DNA of 23,009 nt from an uncultured Christensenella sp. (GTDB lineage Bacteria > Bacillota > Clostridia > Christensenellales > UBA3700). The notes beneath the pieces are model-generated. The model did not search any database. It was not told where the DNA came from and worked only from the letters and a program-made list of their open reading frames with translations. Of the stretch, positions 1 through 8,107 are shown one piece after another. The position numbers and the translations under genes are program-made. Location: assembly GCA_910579785.1 (NCBI GenBank), contig CAJTVJ010000026.1:1-23009 (forward strand), in the 5' to 3' direction. Numbering within the stretch: the first letter of the stretch is position 1; every line of letters starts with the position of its first letter.

Positions 1-126
1 AGAAAAGTATACTTAAACTGACCTTGCAAAGTTGAATATAACTCGCGCGCGAAATATACTCTTATTAAAAAAATATGCCATTTCGCAACAAAAAAATGGC
101 AGTCAGTAAATGTATACTTTTCTTAG
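1..126. repeat. Inverted-repeat (MITE-like) element at left edge, probably truncated by the window start
   Basis: Positions 1-22 (AGAAAAGTATAC then ACTGAC) recur in reverse complement at 103-124, with 12 identical outer bases and an identical inner ACTGAC; three of the four bases between them differ. Inside lies a second hairpin, GCCATTT (77-83) with AAATGGC (94-100). Read on the minus strand, that hairpin is followed by a run of seven T, so it could also end transcription. A compact element with terminal inverted repeats and no coding capacity is typical of a non-autonomous mobile element. The left flank is missing, so a target-site duplication cannot be tested here. I saw no second copy in the window. 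Confidence 0.5.
62..100 (-). terminator. Possible minus-strand terminator inside the left-edge element
   Basis: On the minus strand a 7-bp stem (GCCATTT/AAATGGC, plus positions 77-83 and 94-100) is followed by ATAT and then seven T at 66-72. The geometry fits a weak intrinsic terminator. It lies 470 bases beyond truA, so it may simply be part of the repeat element. Confidence 0.35.
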
Positions 127-196
127 AATGGGTGTAATTGACTTTAAAAATAGAATGAAAGTGTATGATTATTGTATTATTATTTTTAATTTGATT

Positions 197-223
197 AGAC
201 TTCTCGACTACGCTCGAAGTGAC
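197..223 (+). repeat. Dispersed hairpin repeat, single copy (copy a)
   Basis: Arm ACTTC pairs perfectly with GAAGT around a short core and the copy ends in TGAC. It is preceded by TTGATT, like the other copies, which follow a TTGAG/GATTAG-type lead. It belongs to the family described at 255-327, 359-458, 7938-8009 and 11223-11313. Confidence 0.8.
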
Positions 224-254
224 TAGATATGGATTGTAGTATAGCAATTATGTG

Positions 255-327
255 GTCATTTCAACCAACGTGGAGAAATCTCAACAAGTTAAAAAGGTTG
301 AGACCTCTCCGCTGCGGTCGAGGTGAC
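255..327. repeat. Composite hairpin repeat, unit A (two head-to-head copies)
   Basis: The unit begins GTCATTTC and ends GAGGTGAC. The left half, read in reverse complement, has arms ATTTC/GAAAT; the right half has ACCTC/GAGGT. Both pair perfectly despite different sequences, so the structure is conserved rather than only the sequence. The halves are joined by about 20 bases (AACAAGTTAAAAAGGTTGAG). Confidence 0.85.
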
Positions 328-358
328 CAAATGTTGCTTGTGGCAAATCAAACTTTAA

Positions 359-458
359 GTCATTTCTACTGTAACGTAGTGGAATGGAGAAATCTAATCC
401 GTTTATTTTCTCAATATGTTGAGACTTCTCCACTTCACTGCGCTTCGGTCGAAGTGAC
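359..458. repeat. Composite hairpin repeat, unit B (two head-to-head copies)
   Basis: Same architecture as the unit at 255-327, bounded by GTCATTTC and GAAGTGAC. The left half has arms ATTTC/GAAAT and the right half ACTTC/GAAGT. Both cores are longer than in the other units (for example CCACTTCACTGCGCTTCGG), which accounts for the 100-base length. Confidence 0.85.
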
Positions 459-479
459 ATATATTATATATTGTTGAAA

Positions 480-498
480 ATTACTTAGGATATGAAGC
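480..498 (+). repeat. Conserved tail motif after unit B
   Basis: ATTACTTAGGATATGAAGC starts exactly 21 bases after the TGAC end of unit B. A 17-of-19 match lies at 8031-8049, exactly 21 bases after unit C, and a weaker match (ACTTTGGATAT) begins in the same register after the single copy ending at 11138. This suggests the element extends past the hairpin. Nothing else is recognisable between here and truA apart from a small A/T-rich imperfect palindrome at 502-520. Confidence 0.6.
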
Positions 499-570
499 AT
501 TGGGAAAAAAGCTTTGTTCCTTTATTAAAATTTTATTATAATATATCTATTAAATAGTTGGAAATAAATT

Positions 571-1305
571 TTAATATTCTACGTTCAAAAGATAAAGCCC
601 TTGGGGATCCAAAGTCTTGCCTGTGCCGACGTGCTTTTTTGATTTGATAAGTTTTGGTATATCCTCTGCGGCTATCCTTCCTCTGCCAACGTCTACGAGC
701 GTACCTGCAATGATACGCACCATATTATGCAAAAAGCCGCTGCCAGTCACTCGAATATAAACTTCGTCGTCATTTTGCGTTACTTGCAGCGAATAGATAG
801 TGCGCACGGTATTTTCTTTCTCTTCATTGGCGAGCATAAAAGCGCGGAAGTCGTGTTCGCCCTCAAAATACTTACATGCCTGCTGCATTTTGGAAATATC
901 CAAGTCATAAAAGCATATATGGAAATATCTGCGTTTGAGAGGCGAATGAATTTTGCACAGACATATTTTATATAGATACGTCTTGCGCTTTGCGTCAAAC
1001 TGCGCATGGAAGTCTTCGCTCACCTTTTCGCAAGAAGTGATAGCGATATCCTTTGGCAAAAGCGTGTTGAGACTGTAACCGAAACTTGACGTCTTTATCT
1101 CGCTGTCTACGTCAAAATGCACAACCTGCGCGATGGCATGCACGCCTGCGTCAGTTCTGCCGCTGGGATGAACGACTATTTGCTTTTGAAACCGTGTGGA
1201 GAGCGCCTCTTCGAGTTTTTGCTGAACGGTGGGCAAATTGTTTTGTCTTTGAAATCCATAATATTCTCCGCCGTCATAGCATACCGTCAATCTATATCTC
1301 GTCAT
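571..1305 (-). CDS. truA: tRNA pseudouridine(38-40) synthase TruA
   Basis: TruA isomerises uridines 38, 39 and 40 in the anticodon arm of many tRNAs to pseudouridine. The 244-residue length is normal for the bacterial enzyme. The catalytic aspartate is D52 in SGRTDAGVHA, the TruA signature. The N-terminal YDGGEYYGFQRQ segment and the C-terminal GSGFLHNMVRIIAGTL segment are also family hallmarks. The ATG at 1303-1305 overlaps the ecfT stop (ATGA), so translation is probably coupled. truA as the last gene after ecfA1-ecfA2-ecfT is a well-known arrangement in Bacillota. No convincing GC-rich terminator follows; the downstream DNA is AT-rich and then repeat-filled. Confidence 0.97.
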   Translation of the reverse strand: MTRYRLTVCYDGGEYYGFQRQNNLPTVQQKLEEALSTRFQKQIVVHPSGRTDAGVHAIAQVVHFDVDSEIKTSSFGYSLNTLLPKDIAITSCEKVSEDFHAQFDAKRKTYLYKICLCKIHSPLKRRYFHICFYDLDISKMQQACKYFEGEHDFRAFMLANEEKENTVRTIYSLQVTQNDDEVYIRVTGSGFLHNMVRIIAGTLVDVGRGRIAAEDIPKLIKSKKHVGTGKTLDPQGLYLLNVEY

Positions 1306-2213
1306 ACTATCAAAACCTTGATTTTAAGTAAAAGATTGTAAATGAATATGTCAAGTCCTTGAACTTCAAAACTGCCAAGATCGGGAGACGGCACAAACGC
1401 CCCGACCAAATATTTGTCAAGAAATATCAATACTACTATTGCTACAAATACAAAAAACGCAATCAAATCAGTAGATTTGAGCTTAAAAACTTTCATCTTA
1501 GTACGCTTGTTGGAAGCGTTGTAACAACGGGCGTCCAAAGCGTCGGCAAGTTCGTCCGCCCTTCTGAACGCGCTGACAAACAGCGGTATCAACACAGGCA
1601 GCATCGCCTTTATCTTCTTAAAGAAATTGCCGCTGTCCAAATTGGCTCCTCTTGCCTTTTGCGCCATCATTATCTTGTCGGTCTCTTCCATAAGTCCGGG
1701 GATAAATCTAAGCGCGATGGACATGATTATAGCCAAATCGTGCACAGGTATCTTTATGTAAGTCAAAGGTTTAAGCAATACTTCAAGCGCGTCTGTAAGT
1801 TCTGTCGGCGTGGTAGTAAATGTAAGTATAGAAGACCCCAACACCAACAAAGAAAATCTCAACGCCATTTTGACAGCAAAATTTATGCCTTGGTCGGTGA
1901 TATTTATCATCAGCTTGCCTATCTTTATTTGCAAAAGCGGATTGCCCGACGAGGTAAAGAATATATTGATTATTGCCGTAAAGATCAGCAAAAACAGCAG
2001 TCCTTTAATACTCCTCAGCACCGTTCTGTAAGGCACGTGAGATACGGCGATTACTATCGTCAAAAATAAGAACACACCTGCAAAAGCAGTATACGACGTG
2101 ATGAAAAATACAGACACCATATATAGCAAAGTAATCAATATCTTTATTCTCGCGTCAATATTGTGAACATATGATTTTACGGGATAGTACTGTCCAAAAG
2201 ATATGTCTCTCAT
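1302..2213 (-). CDS. ecfT: ECF transporter transmembrane coupling subunit EcfT
   Basis: EcfT is the membrane scaffold that links the two ATPases of an energy-coupling-factor importer to interchangeable substrate-binding S-components for vitamins or transition metals. The 303-residue protein has several hydrophobic segments (about 25-85, 110-135, 155-175, 205-220, 248-265). It carries the family coupling-helix motifs: QKARGAN at 185-191, and a second, reading ALDARCY, at 225-231. After the last membrane segment there is an extra tail of about 35 residues ending in a hydrophobic stretch. Both junctions overlap by 4 bases (ATGA). No S-component gene lies in the window, which fits a shared group II ECF module serving S-components encoded elsewhere. 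Confidence 0.95.
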   Translation of the reverse strand: MRDISFGQYYPVKSYVHNIDARIKILITLLYMVSVFFITSYTAFAGVFLFLTIVIAVSHVPYRTVLRSIKGLLFLLIFTAIINIFFTSSGNPLLQIKIGKLMINITDQGINFAVKMALRFSLLVLGSSILTFTTTPTELTDALEVLLKPLTYIKIPVHDLAIIMSIALRFIPGLMEETDKIMMAQKARGANLDSGNFFKKIKAMLPVLIPLFVSAFRRADELADALDARCYNASNKRTKMKVFKLKSTDLIAFFVFVAIVVLIFLDKYLVGAFVPSPDLGSFEVQGLDIFIYNLLLKIKVLIV

Positions 2214-3241
2214 TTTTTACTATCCTCGCTTACTTCACTTGATTTGATAGACTTATCAATAGGCGCTTCCTCGCTTGAAGATTCTTCTTCCAGCATTTGT
2301 CTCTCCTCAGTGGTGAGCCACTTTTGAGAAAAGTCATACATATCGAATACTCCTGCATTTTCGTCAAGCGACGTCGAATGCACCTCGTTGTATCTTGCGA
2401 CGACTGCCTTGATAAGATCCTCAGCCGTGACTATGTCTTCGCCCAAATCAACGCCTCTCGCCCTGAGGGAGTTGACGACTTTGACCGCGCGCGGTATGTC
2501 GAGTCCCATCTTCTGCAACTGCCTCGAATGCTTAAAAAGCTGTTGCATTGGTTCGTCATATACTATGTGCGAATCGTTGAACACGACTATCCTGTTGGCA
2601 AAACGCGTGATCTCGTCGATGTCATGGGATATGACGACTATCGTCGGCGAACAATGCGTTTTGAGATATTTTATAAGATTGAGTATCTGCTCTTTTCCAA
2701 ACGGGTCTAGACCTGCCGTCGGCTCGTCGAGTATCAGCATCTTGGGTTGCATGGCTATGATGCCTGCTATCGCGACCCTGCGCTTTTGACCGCCTGAAAG
2801 CTCGAAAGGCGCCCTGTCCTTAACGGCTTCGTAATCAAGTCCCACCATCTCAATAGCCTGCTTAACTCTCTTCTCAACCTCTTCGCTCGGCAGTCCCAAA
2901 TTCTTAGGTCCAAAAGCGACGTCTTTTGCCACCGTATCGGCAAAAAGCTGATATTCAGGATATTGAAAGACCATACCCACGCTGCTTCTCAATGCCTTTA
3001 AGTTGACCTTAGGACGCTTCTCTGGGGTAAGCTTCAAATCAAATATCTCTATCTCGCCCGCCTGCGGCTTGATAAGTCCGTTGATGTGCTGAATAAAGGT
3101 AGATTTTCCGCTTCCCGTATGTCCGATTATTCCGAGAAAATCGCCCTCGTTGATTTGAAGATTTATATTTTCCAACGCTTTTTTTTCATAAGGAGTGCCT
3201 GCGCTGTACGTAAACGAAAGGTGTCTTATAGTAATTGGCAT
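2210..3241 (-). CDS. ecfA2: ECF transporter ATP-binding subunit EcfA2
   Basis: This is one of the two ABC-type ATPases of the ECF module. I start it at the ATG at 3239-3241 (MPITIRHLSF, 343 residues). The frame is open further upstream to 3331, but that part lies inside ecfA1 and is not conserved-looking; a GAGGAG sits upstream of the chosen start. Walker A GHTGSGKST is at 40-48, the Q-loop region VFQYPEYQ at 91-98, signature ELSGGQKRR at 147-155, and Walker B MLILDEPTAGLDP at 168-180. The first ATG overlaps the ecfA1 end by 16 bases. The protein is longer than usual: the last 50 or so residues form an acidic, serine-rich tail (EEESSSEEAP and following) beyond the normal EcfA2 C-terminal domain. 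Confidence 0.95.
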   Translation of the reverse strand: MPITIRHLSFTYSAGTPYEKKALENINLQINEGDFLGIIGHTGSGKSTFIQHINGLIKPQAGEIEIFDLKLTPEKRPKVNLKALRSSVGMVFQYPEYQLFADTVAKDVAFGPKNLGLPSEEVEKRVKQAIEMVGLDYEAVKDRAPFELSGGQKRRVAIAGIIAMQPKMLILDEPTAGLDPFGKEQILNLIKYLKTHCSPTIVVISHDIDEITRFANRIVVFNDSHIVYDEPMQQLFKHSRQLQKMGLDIPRAVKVVNSLRARGVDLGEDIVTAEDLIKAVVARYNEVHSTSLDENAGVFDMYDFSQKWLTTEERQMLEEESSSEEAPIDKSIKSSEVSEDSKK

Positions 3242-4059
3242 AACTTTTCCACAAGCTCCTCTTCGTTTACTATTCCGCTTCCCATATCCAGGCCGACTTT
3301 TTTTAGAGATATAGCCATCTGCGTTTCCCACGGCACTGCAAGCTTTATCTCTTTGAGCTTCTCGTAATGCTTAAAGACCTCCCTCGGTTTGCCGTCGAAA
3401 GCAATCTGTCCGTCGTTCATCACGATAAGCCTGTCCGCGTCAAGCGCTTCTTCCATAAAGTGCGTGATATGGATGACCGTGATGCCGTCTTCCCTGTTGA
3501 GTTCATGCGCGACTTTAAGCACCTCGCTTCTTCCCTGCGGATCAAGCATCGCCGTAGATTCGTCAAGCACCAAGACCTTTGGCTTTATCGCAAGCACGCC
3601 TGCGATGGCAAGTCTCTGCTTTTGTCCGCCGCTCATTTTGAAAGGAGTATGTTTTCTGTATTCGAGCATGCCCACCTTGGACAGCGCCCACTCGACTCTT
3701 TCCTTTATCTCTTCTCTCTCAACTCCAAGATTTTCCGGTCCAAACGCAACGTCATCCTCGACGATAGAAGCTATCATTTGATTGTCGGGATTTTGAAAAA
3801 CCATGCCCACGTCTTTTCTTATCTCGTATATCTTATTGCCGTCAAGCGTGGAGTTGCCGAATATCTTTACTTCGCCCGACGTAGGCAGTAAAAGTCCGTT
3901 GAGAAGCTTTGCAAAGGTGCTTTTTCCGCTGCCGTTGTGACCGACAAGCGCAACGAAAGTCCCTTCTTTGATACGCAAAGAAAGATTTTTGACAGCGTCA
4001 ATGCGGTGCATCTCGTCGAGATTATAGGAGTATGTCACATTTTCAAGTACGACAGCCAT
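3226..4059 (-). CDS. ecfA1: ECF transporter ATP-binding subunit EcfA1
   Basis: This is the first ATPase of the ECF importer and the first gene of the ecfA1-ecfA2-ecfT-truA operon; 277 residues, a normal length. Walker A GHNGSGKST is at 40-48, Q-loop VFQNPDNQM at 87-95, signature KMSGGQKQR at 141-149 and Walker B VLVLDESTAMLDP at 162-174. The LDES(T) variant in place of LDEPT is typical of EcfA1 and helps separate it from EcfA2. The H-loop histidine is in VIHITHFMEEA. AAGGAG lies 5-6 bases before the ATG. A promoter with TATAAT at 4091-4096 lies about 30 bases upstream, divergent from the pyruvate oxidoreductase promoter. Confidence 0.96.
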   Translation of the reverse strand: MAVVLENVTYSYNLDEMHRIDAVKNLSLRIKEGTFVALVGHNGSGKSTFAKLLNGLLLPTSGEVKIFGNSTLDGNKIYEIRKDVGMVFQNPDNQMIASIVEDDVAFGPENLGVEREEIKERVEWALSKVGMLEYRKHTPFKMSGGQKQRLAIAGVLAIKPKVLVLDESTAMLDPQGRSEVLKVAHELNREDGITVIHITHFMEEALDADRLIVMNDGQIAFDGKPREVFKHYEKLKEIKLAVPWETQMAISLKKVGLDMGSGIVNEEELVEKLCQLL

Positions 4060-4090
4060 ATTTCTCCTTTTAATTGAGAATATTTTGTTT

Positions 4091-4119
4091 ATTATATCAC
4101 AATTTTTTAAATATTACAA
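4091..4119 (-). promoter_or_regulatory. Sigma-A-type promoter of the ecfA1 operon
   Basis: On the minus strand TTGTAA (4114-4119) is separated by 17 bases from a perfect TATAAT (4091-4096). The start of transcription would fall near 4084, giving a leader of about 25 bases before ecfA1. Confidence 0.6.
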
Positions 4120-4195
4120 ACATATAGCGACAGATTTCCGAGCAAGTAAAGCTACTTTTTTTAAGAGCTTTTTTTACCAAAATTAGGCAAATGTA

Positions 4196-4225
4196 TTGAC
4201 TTATATATTATAGAAGTATTATAAT
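4196..4225 (+). promoter_or_regulatory. Sigma-A-type promoter of the pyruvate:ferredoxin oxidoreductase gene
   Basis: TTGACT (4196-4201), an 18-base spacer and perfect TATAAT (4220-4225). Transcription would start near 4232, giving a short leader of about 35 bases with GGAGG at 4252-4256. The rest of the 208-base divergent gap holds only AT-rich DNA and a weak AAAGCT/AGCTTT inverted repeat at 4148-4171. Confidence 0.8.
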
Positions 4226-4267
4226 TACATAGTTAAATAAACATTCCTAACGGAGGTAAAATTTGAA

Positions 4268-7200
4268 ATGAGTAAGAAAATGACAATCGACGGAAATACC
4301 GCCGCAGCTCATGTCGCGTATGCGATGAGTGAAGTTGCCGCTATTTATCCGATCACCCCATCTTCGCCTATGGCAGAAAACTGCGACGAATGGGCTACTG
4401 CCGGAAGAAAAAATATCTTCGGACAAGTTCTACGCCTTGCAGAAATGCAATCAGAGGCAGGCGCGGCAGGCGCTGTTCACGGCTCGCTTATGGCAGGCGC
4501 ATTGACCACCACTTTTACGGCAAGCCAAGGACTTCTCCTTATGATCCCAAATATGTATAAGATCGCAGGCGAACTCACGCCTTGCGTATTCCACGTCAGC
4601 GCGAGAGCTTTGGCATACCACGCGCTCAACATCTTCGGAGACCACTCCGACGTAATGGCATGCCGTCAGACGGGATTTGCAATGCTCTGTTCCAACTCCG
4701 TACAGGAAGTAATGGACCTTGCGCTTGTCGCTCACCTGTCCACGCTCAAAGCAAAAGTGCCTTTTATGCACTTCTTCGACGGATTCAGAACTTCTCACGA
4801 AGTGTCCAAGATAGAAGTCATCGACTACGTTGATATCAAAGACACAGTCGACAAAAAGTATATGCCTTATATCGACGAATTCCGCAAGCGTTCGCTCAAC
4901 CCTGAGCACCCCGTTCAAAAGGGTACGGCTCAAAATCCCGATATCTATTTCCAAAACCGCGAGGCTTGCAACAGCTATTACAATGCAGTGCCTCAAATAG
5001 TCGAAGAAGCTATGGCTGACGTCAAGGCTATCACAGGCAGAGAGTATAAGCCGTATCAATATTACGGCGCAAAGGACGCGGAGTCTATTATTGTGATAAT
5101 GGGCAGCGGCGCGGAAGCCGTCAGCGAGACGGTAGATTATCTCAACGCTAAGGGCGGCAAGTACGGCGTGCTCAAAGTCAGACTTTTCCGTCCGTTTGCT
5201 GCAAAAATGTTTGCAGACGCAATACCTGCAAGCGTAAAGAGAATCGCTGTGCTTGACAGAGTAAAAGAAAGCGGCAGCGCCGGCGAGCCTTTGTATCTCG
5301 ACGTGGTCGCAGCTCTCAGCGAGTGCGGCAGAAGCGACATCAAGGTCACAGGCGGCAGATACGGACTCGGCAGCAAGGAATTTACTCCTTCTATGGTCAA
5401 CGCTATATATAATAATATGGATAGCAAGGCTGCGAAAAATCACTTCACCGTCGGCATCGTTGACGACGTGACGGGCACTTCTATCGACGTAAAAGAAAAG
5501 ATAGACGCGGCTGCTAAGGGCGCGATATCCTGCAAATTCTTCGGTCTCGGCTCTGACGGTACCGTCGGCAGCAACAAAAACTCAATCAAGATAATAGGCG
5601 ATTACACAGAAAAGTATGCTCAGGCTTACTTTGCATACGACTCCAAAAAGTCAGGCGGCATCACGGTATCCCACCTCAGATTCGGCGACACTCCGATAAG
5701 AAGTTCTTACCTCATCGACCAAGCTGACTTTGTCGCTTGCCACAATCCGTCATACGTGCTCAAATACGATATGATATCCGACTTGAAAGACGGCGGAACT
5801 TTCCTTCTCAACTCGCCTTGGACAGTCGAGGAAATGGATGCAAAACTTCCTGCAAGCATGAAGAATATGATTGCTAAAAAACATATCAAGTTCTATAATA
5901 TCGACGCTATCAAAGTTGTCAGCGAGATAGGACTCGGCAACCGTATTTCCACGACGATGCAGGCTTGCTTCTTTAAACTTGCAGGCGTCATTCCATATGC
6001 AGACGCAGAAAAGCATATGAAAGAATTTGTCGTCAAGTCATTCTCCAAGAAAGGTCAAAAGGTCGTCGACATGAACTTTGCGGCAATAGACAACGCTATC
6101 GCAAATATTGTTGAAGTCAACTACCCTGATTCTTGGGCGACCACGACGGAAGGCGCAGTCGTTAAGGCAGTCACCGACGATACGTACTTCAACAAGATAA
6201 TTGCTCCCGTACTCGCGCAAGAAGGCGATAAGCTGCCTGTATCGGCGTTTGTCGACCACGCAGACGGAGCCGTACCAACCGGCACGACAAAGTTTGAAAA
6301 AAGAGGCATCGCAGTCAAAGTGCCTGTATGGATAAAGGAAAACTGCTTGCAATGTAATCAATGCGCATTCGTCTGTCCGCACGCTTGTATCCTTCCGGTA
6401 GCTCAAAAATCCGACGTACTCAAAGACGCTCCTAAGGCTTTTGACACCGTGCCTATGAAAAATCCAAAGGCAAAGGAATACAATTTCAGAATACAAATAT
6501 CTCCGCTTGACTGTTCCGGTTGCGGCAACTGCGCAAACATATGCCCCGCAAAGGAGAAAGCTTTGGTAATGACTCCGCTTGCAGACGTACTTGCAAACGG
6601 CGAGGCAGAAAATTGGAATTATGCAGACGCACTTCCAGACAGCGACGTGCCGATCGCAAGAGATACTTTGATAGGAAGCCAATTCAACCGCTCGCTCTTT
6701 GAATTCTCGGGCGCGTGCGCAGGTTGCGGCGAAACTCCGTACCTCAAAGTCATCACCCAGCTTTACGGCGACAGAATGATAGTAGCCAACGCTACGGGAT
6801 GTTCTTCAATATACGGCGGCTCCGCTCCTACCTGCCCTTACAGCAAAAACAAGAAGGGCGAAGGTCCGGCTTGGGCAAACAGCTTGTTTGAGGACAACGC
6901 AGAGTTTGGTTTCGGTATGCTCACTGCTACCAATCAACGCAGAATAAAACTCATGGAAGATATGGAAGCCGTGATGGCTCTCGGCGTAAGCGACGACCTC
7001 GCAGGCAAGTTCAACGCTTGGATGGAGACGTATAACGACGCCATTGCCAACAAGAGCGCATGCGACGCTATCAAGGCTGTCATAGCAGACGCTGCCGCAA
7101 AAGAAAAGGACGGCGCAAAGAAAGCTTTGCTTGACAACATAGCTAAGAATACGGATTGTCTCGTCAAGAAGTCGGTATGGGCATTCGGCGGCGACGGCTG

Positions 7201-7807
7201 GGCTTACGATATCGGCTACGGCGGTCTCGACCACGTACTTGCAATGGGTCAAAACATCAACGTCGTCGTACTCGACACCGAGGTATACTCCAACACGGGC
7301 GGTCAAGCCTCCAAGTCTTCCCCGACAGGCGCAGTAGCTAAGTTTGCCGCCGGCGGTAAAGTGACAAAGAAGAAAGACCTTGGCAAGATGGCTATGAGCT
7401 ACGGCTACGTTTACGTTGCGCAAGTCGCAATGGGCGCAGACAAAAATCAATACGTCAAAGCTTTGAAAGAGGCTGAGGCATACGACGGTCCGTCGCTTAT
7501 CATCTGCTATGCTCCTTGTATCAACCACGGTATCAATATGTCCAACTCACAGCTCGAAGAAAAGAGAGCCGTCGACGCAGGATATTGGCAGTTGTATAGA
7601 TTCAACCCGGCGCTTGCAGAGCAAGGCAAAAATCCGTTTACACTTGACAGCAAGGAAGCAACCGCAGATTACAAAGAATTCCTTCTCGGCGAAAACAGAT
7701 ATGCTCAACTTGCAAAAGCAAAACCGCAAGTCGCAGAAAAACTCTTTGCTATCAACGAAAAAGAAGCAAAAGAGAGATATGCAGGATACAAAAAACTCAG
7801 CGAATAA
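4268..7807 (+). CDS. nifJ: Pyruvate:ferredoxin (flavodoxin) oxidoreductase, single-chain
   Basis: This cytoplasmic enzyme converts pyruvate and CoA to acetyl-CoA, CO2 and reduced ferredoxin, the central step of clostridial fermentation. At 1179 residues it is a full-length fused homodimer-type enzyme. The N-terminal pyrimidine-binding domain has IYPITPSSPMAE near residue 26. Two 4Fe-4S ferredoxin-like clusters are at about 692-703 (CLQCNQCAFVCP) and 749-760 (CSGCGNCANICP). The third-cluster and thiamine-diphosphate domain starts with CAGCGETPY near 817. The thiamine-diphosphate motif runs from GGDGWAYDIGYGG near 975 to VYSNTGGQASKS near 1006. It is monocistronic, with its own promoter at 4196-4225 and a strong terminator right after the stop. 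GGAGG is 11 bases from the ATG, slightly long spacing. Confidence 0.98.
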   Translation: MSKKMTIDGNTAAAHVAYAMSEVAAIYPITPSSPMAENCDEWATAGRKNIFGQVLRLAEMQSEAGAAGAVHGSLMAGALTTTFTASQGLLLMIPNMYKIAGELTPCVFHVSARALAYHALNIFGDHSDVMACRQTGFAMLCSNSVQEVMDLALVAHLSTLKAKVPFMHFFDGFRTSHEVSKIEVIDYVDIKDTVDKKYMPYIDEFRKRSLNPEHPVQKGTAQNPDIYFQNREACNSYYNAVPQIVEEAMADVKAITGREYKPYQYYGAKDAESIIVIMGSGAEAVSETVDYLNAKGGKYGVLKVRLFRPFAAKMFADAIPASVKRIAVLDRVKESGSAGEPLYLDVVAALSECGRSDIKVTGGRYGLGSKEFTPSMVNAIYNNMDSKAAKNHFTVGIVDDVTGTSIDVKEKIDAAAKGAISCKFFGLGSDGTVGSNKNSIKIIGDYTEKYAQAYFAYDSKKSGGITVSHLRFGDTPIRSSYLIDQADFVACHNPSYVLKYDMISDLKDGGTFLLNSPWTVEEMDAKLPASMKNMIAKKHIKFYNIDAIKVVSEIGLGNRISTTMQACFFKLAGVIPYADAEKHMKEFVVKSFSKKGQKVVDMNFAAIDNAIANIVEVNYPDSWATTTEGAVVKAVTDDTYFNKIIAPVLAQEGDKLPVSAFVDHADGAVPTGTTKFEKRGIAVKVPVWIKENCLQCNQCAFVCPHACILPVAQKSDVLKDAPKAFDTVPMKNPKAKEYNFRIQISPLDCSGCGNCANICPAKEKALVMTPLADVLANGEAENWNYADALPDSDVPIARDTLIGSQFNRSLFEFSGACAGCGETPYLKVITQLYGDRMIVANATGCSSIYGGSAPTCPYSKNKKGEGPAWANSLFEDNAEFGFGMLTATNQRRIKLMEDMEAVMALGVSDDLAGKFNAWMETYNDAIANKSACDAIKAVIADAAAKEKDGAKKALLDNIAKNTDCLVKKSVWAFGGDGWAYDIGYGGLDHVLAMGQNINVVVLDTEVYSNTGGQASKSSPTGAVAKFAAGGKVTKKKDLGKMAMSYGYVYVAQVAMGADKNQYVKALKEAEAYDGPSLIICYAPCINHGINMSNSQLEEKRAVDAGYWQLYRFNPALAEQGKNPFTLDSKEATADYKEFLLGENRYAQLAKAKPQVAEKLFAINEKEAKERYAGYKKLSE

Positions 7808-7823
7808 TATCGCAGGTCAACAC

Positions 7824-7851
7824 AAAAAGGGAAGCAAACGCTTCCCTTTTT
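7824..7851 (+). terminator. Intrinsic terminator of the pyruvate:ferredoxin oxidoreductase gene
   Basis: A perfect 12-bp stem AAAAAGGGAAGC (7824-7835) / GCTTCCCTTTTT (7840-7851) with an AAAC loop, 17 bases after the stop. The A-run on the left makes it potentially bidirectional. The GC part is almost the same as in the terminator at 9101-9117. Confidence 0.93.
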
Positions 7852-7867
7852 CTTATTTATTTAAATG

Positions 7868-7906
7868 GTTGAGGTTTCTCCACGCACTACGCTTGGTCGA
7901 ATTTAC
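7868..7906 (+). repeat. Dispersed hairpin repeat, degenerate single copy (copy e)
   Basis: GTTGAGGTTTCTCC leads into a core and GGTCGAATTTAC. The arms (GTTTC/GAATT) no longer pair fully and the terminal TGAC is lost, so this looks like a decayed copy. It lies 16 bases beyond the oxidoreductase terminator. Confidence 0.65.
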
Positions 7907-7937
7907 TTAAAGTTTGATTATTTACAAACCATATATG

Positions 7938-8009
7938 GTCACTTCGAGCGTAGTCAAGAAGTCTCATCAAATTAAAAGGATTAGATTTCTCCGCTGCGGT
8001 CGAAATGAC
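7938..8009. repeat. Composite hairpin repeat, unit C (two head-to-head copies)
   Basis: Bounded by GTCACTTCGA and TCGAAATGAC. The left half (reverse complement) has arms ACTTC/GAAGT and the right half ATTTC/GAAAT, both perfect. The joining segment ATCAAATTAAAAGGATTAG resembles that of the unit at 255-327. It sits between the convergent ends of the oxidoreductase and toxin genes. Confidence 0.85.
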
Positions 8010-8030
8010 TTTAATTATATCAAAGACACA

Positions 8031-8049
8031 ATTACTGAGGATATGTAGC
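8031..8049 (+). repeat. Conserved tail motif after unit C
   Basis: ATTACTGAGGATATGTAGC, 17 of 19 bases identical to 480-498 and, like it, starting exactly 21 bases after the TGAC end of a composite unit. Farther on, ATACCCC (8073-8079) lies 35 bases before the next hairpin copy at 8108; the same heptamer lies 33 bases before the copy at 11223. Confidence 0.6.
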
Positions 8050-8107
8050 TTTTTGAGGAAGCTAAAAATTCCATACCCCCTACAAGCGCCAACTTTGCGC
8101 AAGCAAT

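Noticed and set aside
197..458. Possible CRISPR array because of regularly recurring repeats
   Set aside because: Copies alternate in orientation, spacing is irregular, sequences between copies are partly conserved, and there are no cas genes.
229..477. An 82-residue plus-strand open frame near the left edge
   Set aside because: It spans composite hairpin repeats A and B and consists of their translation.
1359..3891. Plus-strand open frames of 130-236 residues opposite ecfT, ecfA2 and ecfA1
   Set aside because: Shadows of conserved genes, with basic, low-information composition and no start signals.
4451..7528. Long minus-strand open frames (for example 330, 214 and 240 residues) opposite the pyruvate oxidoreductase gene
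   Set aside because: They are antisense shadows of a full-length conserved gene, have no ribosome binding sites or recognisable domains, and are cysteine/tyrosine-rich as expected of complement translation.
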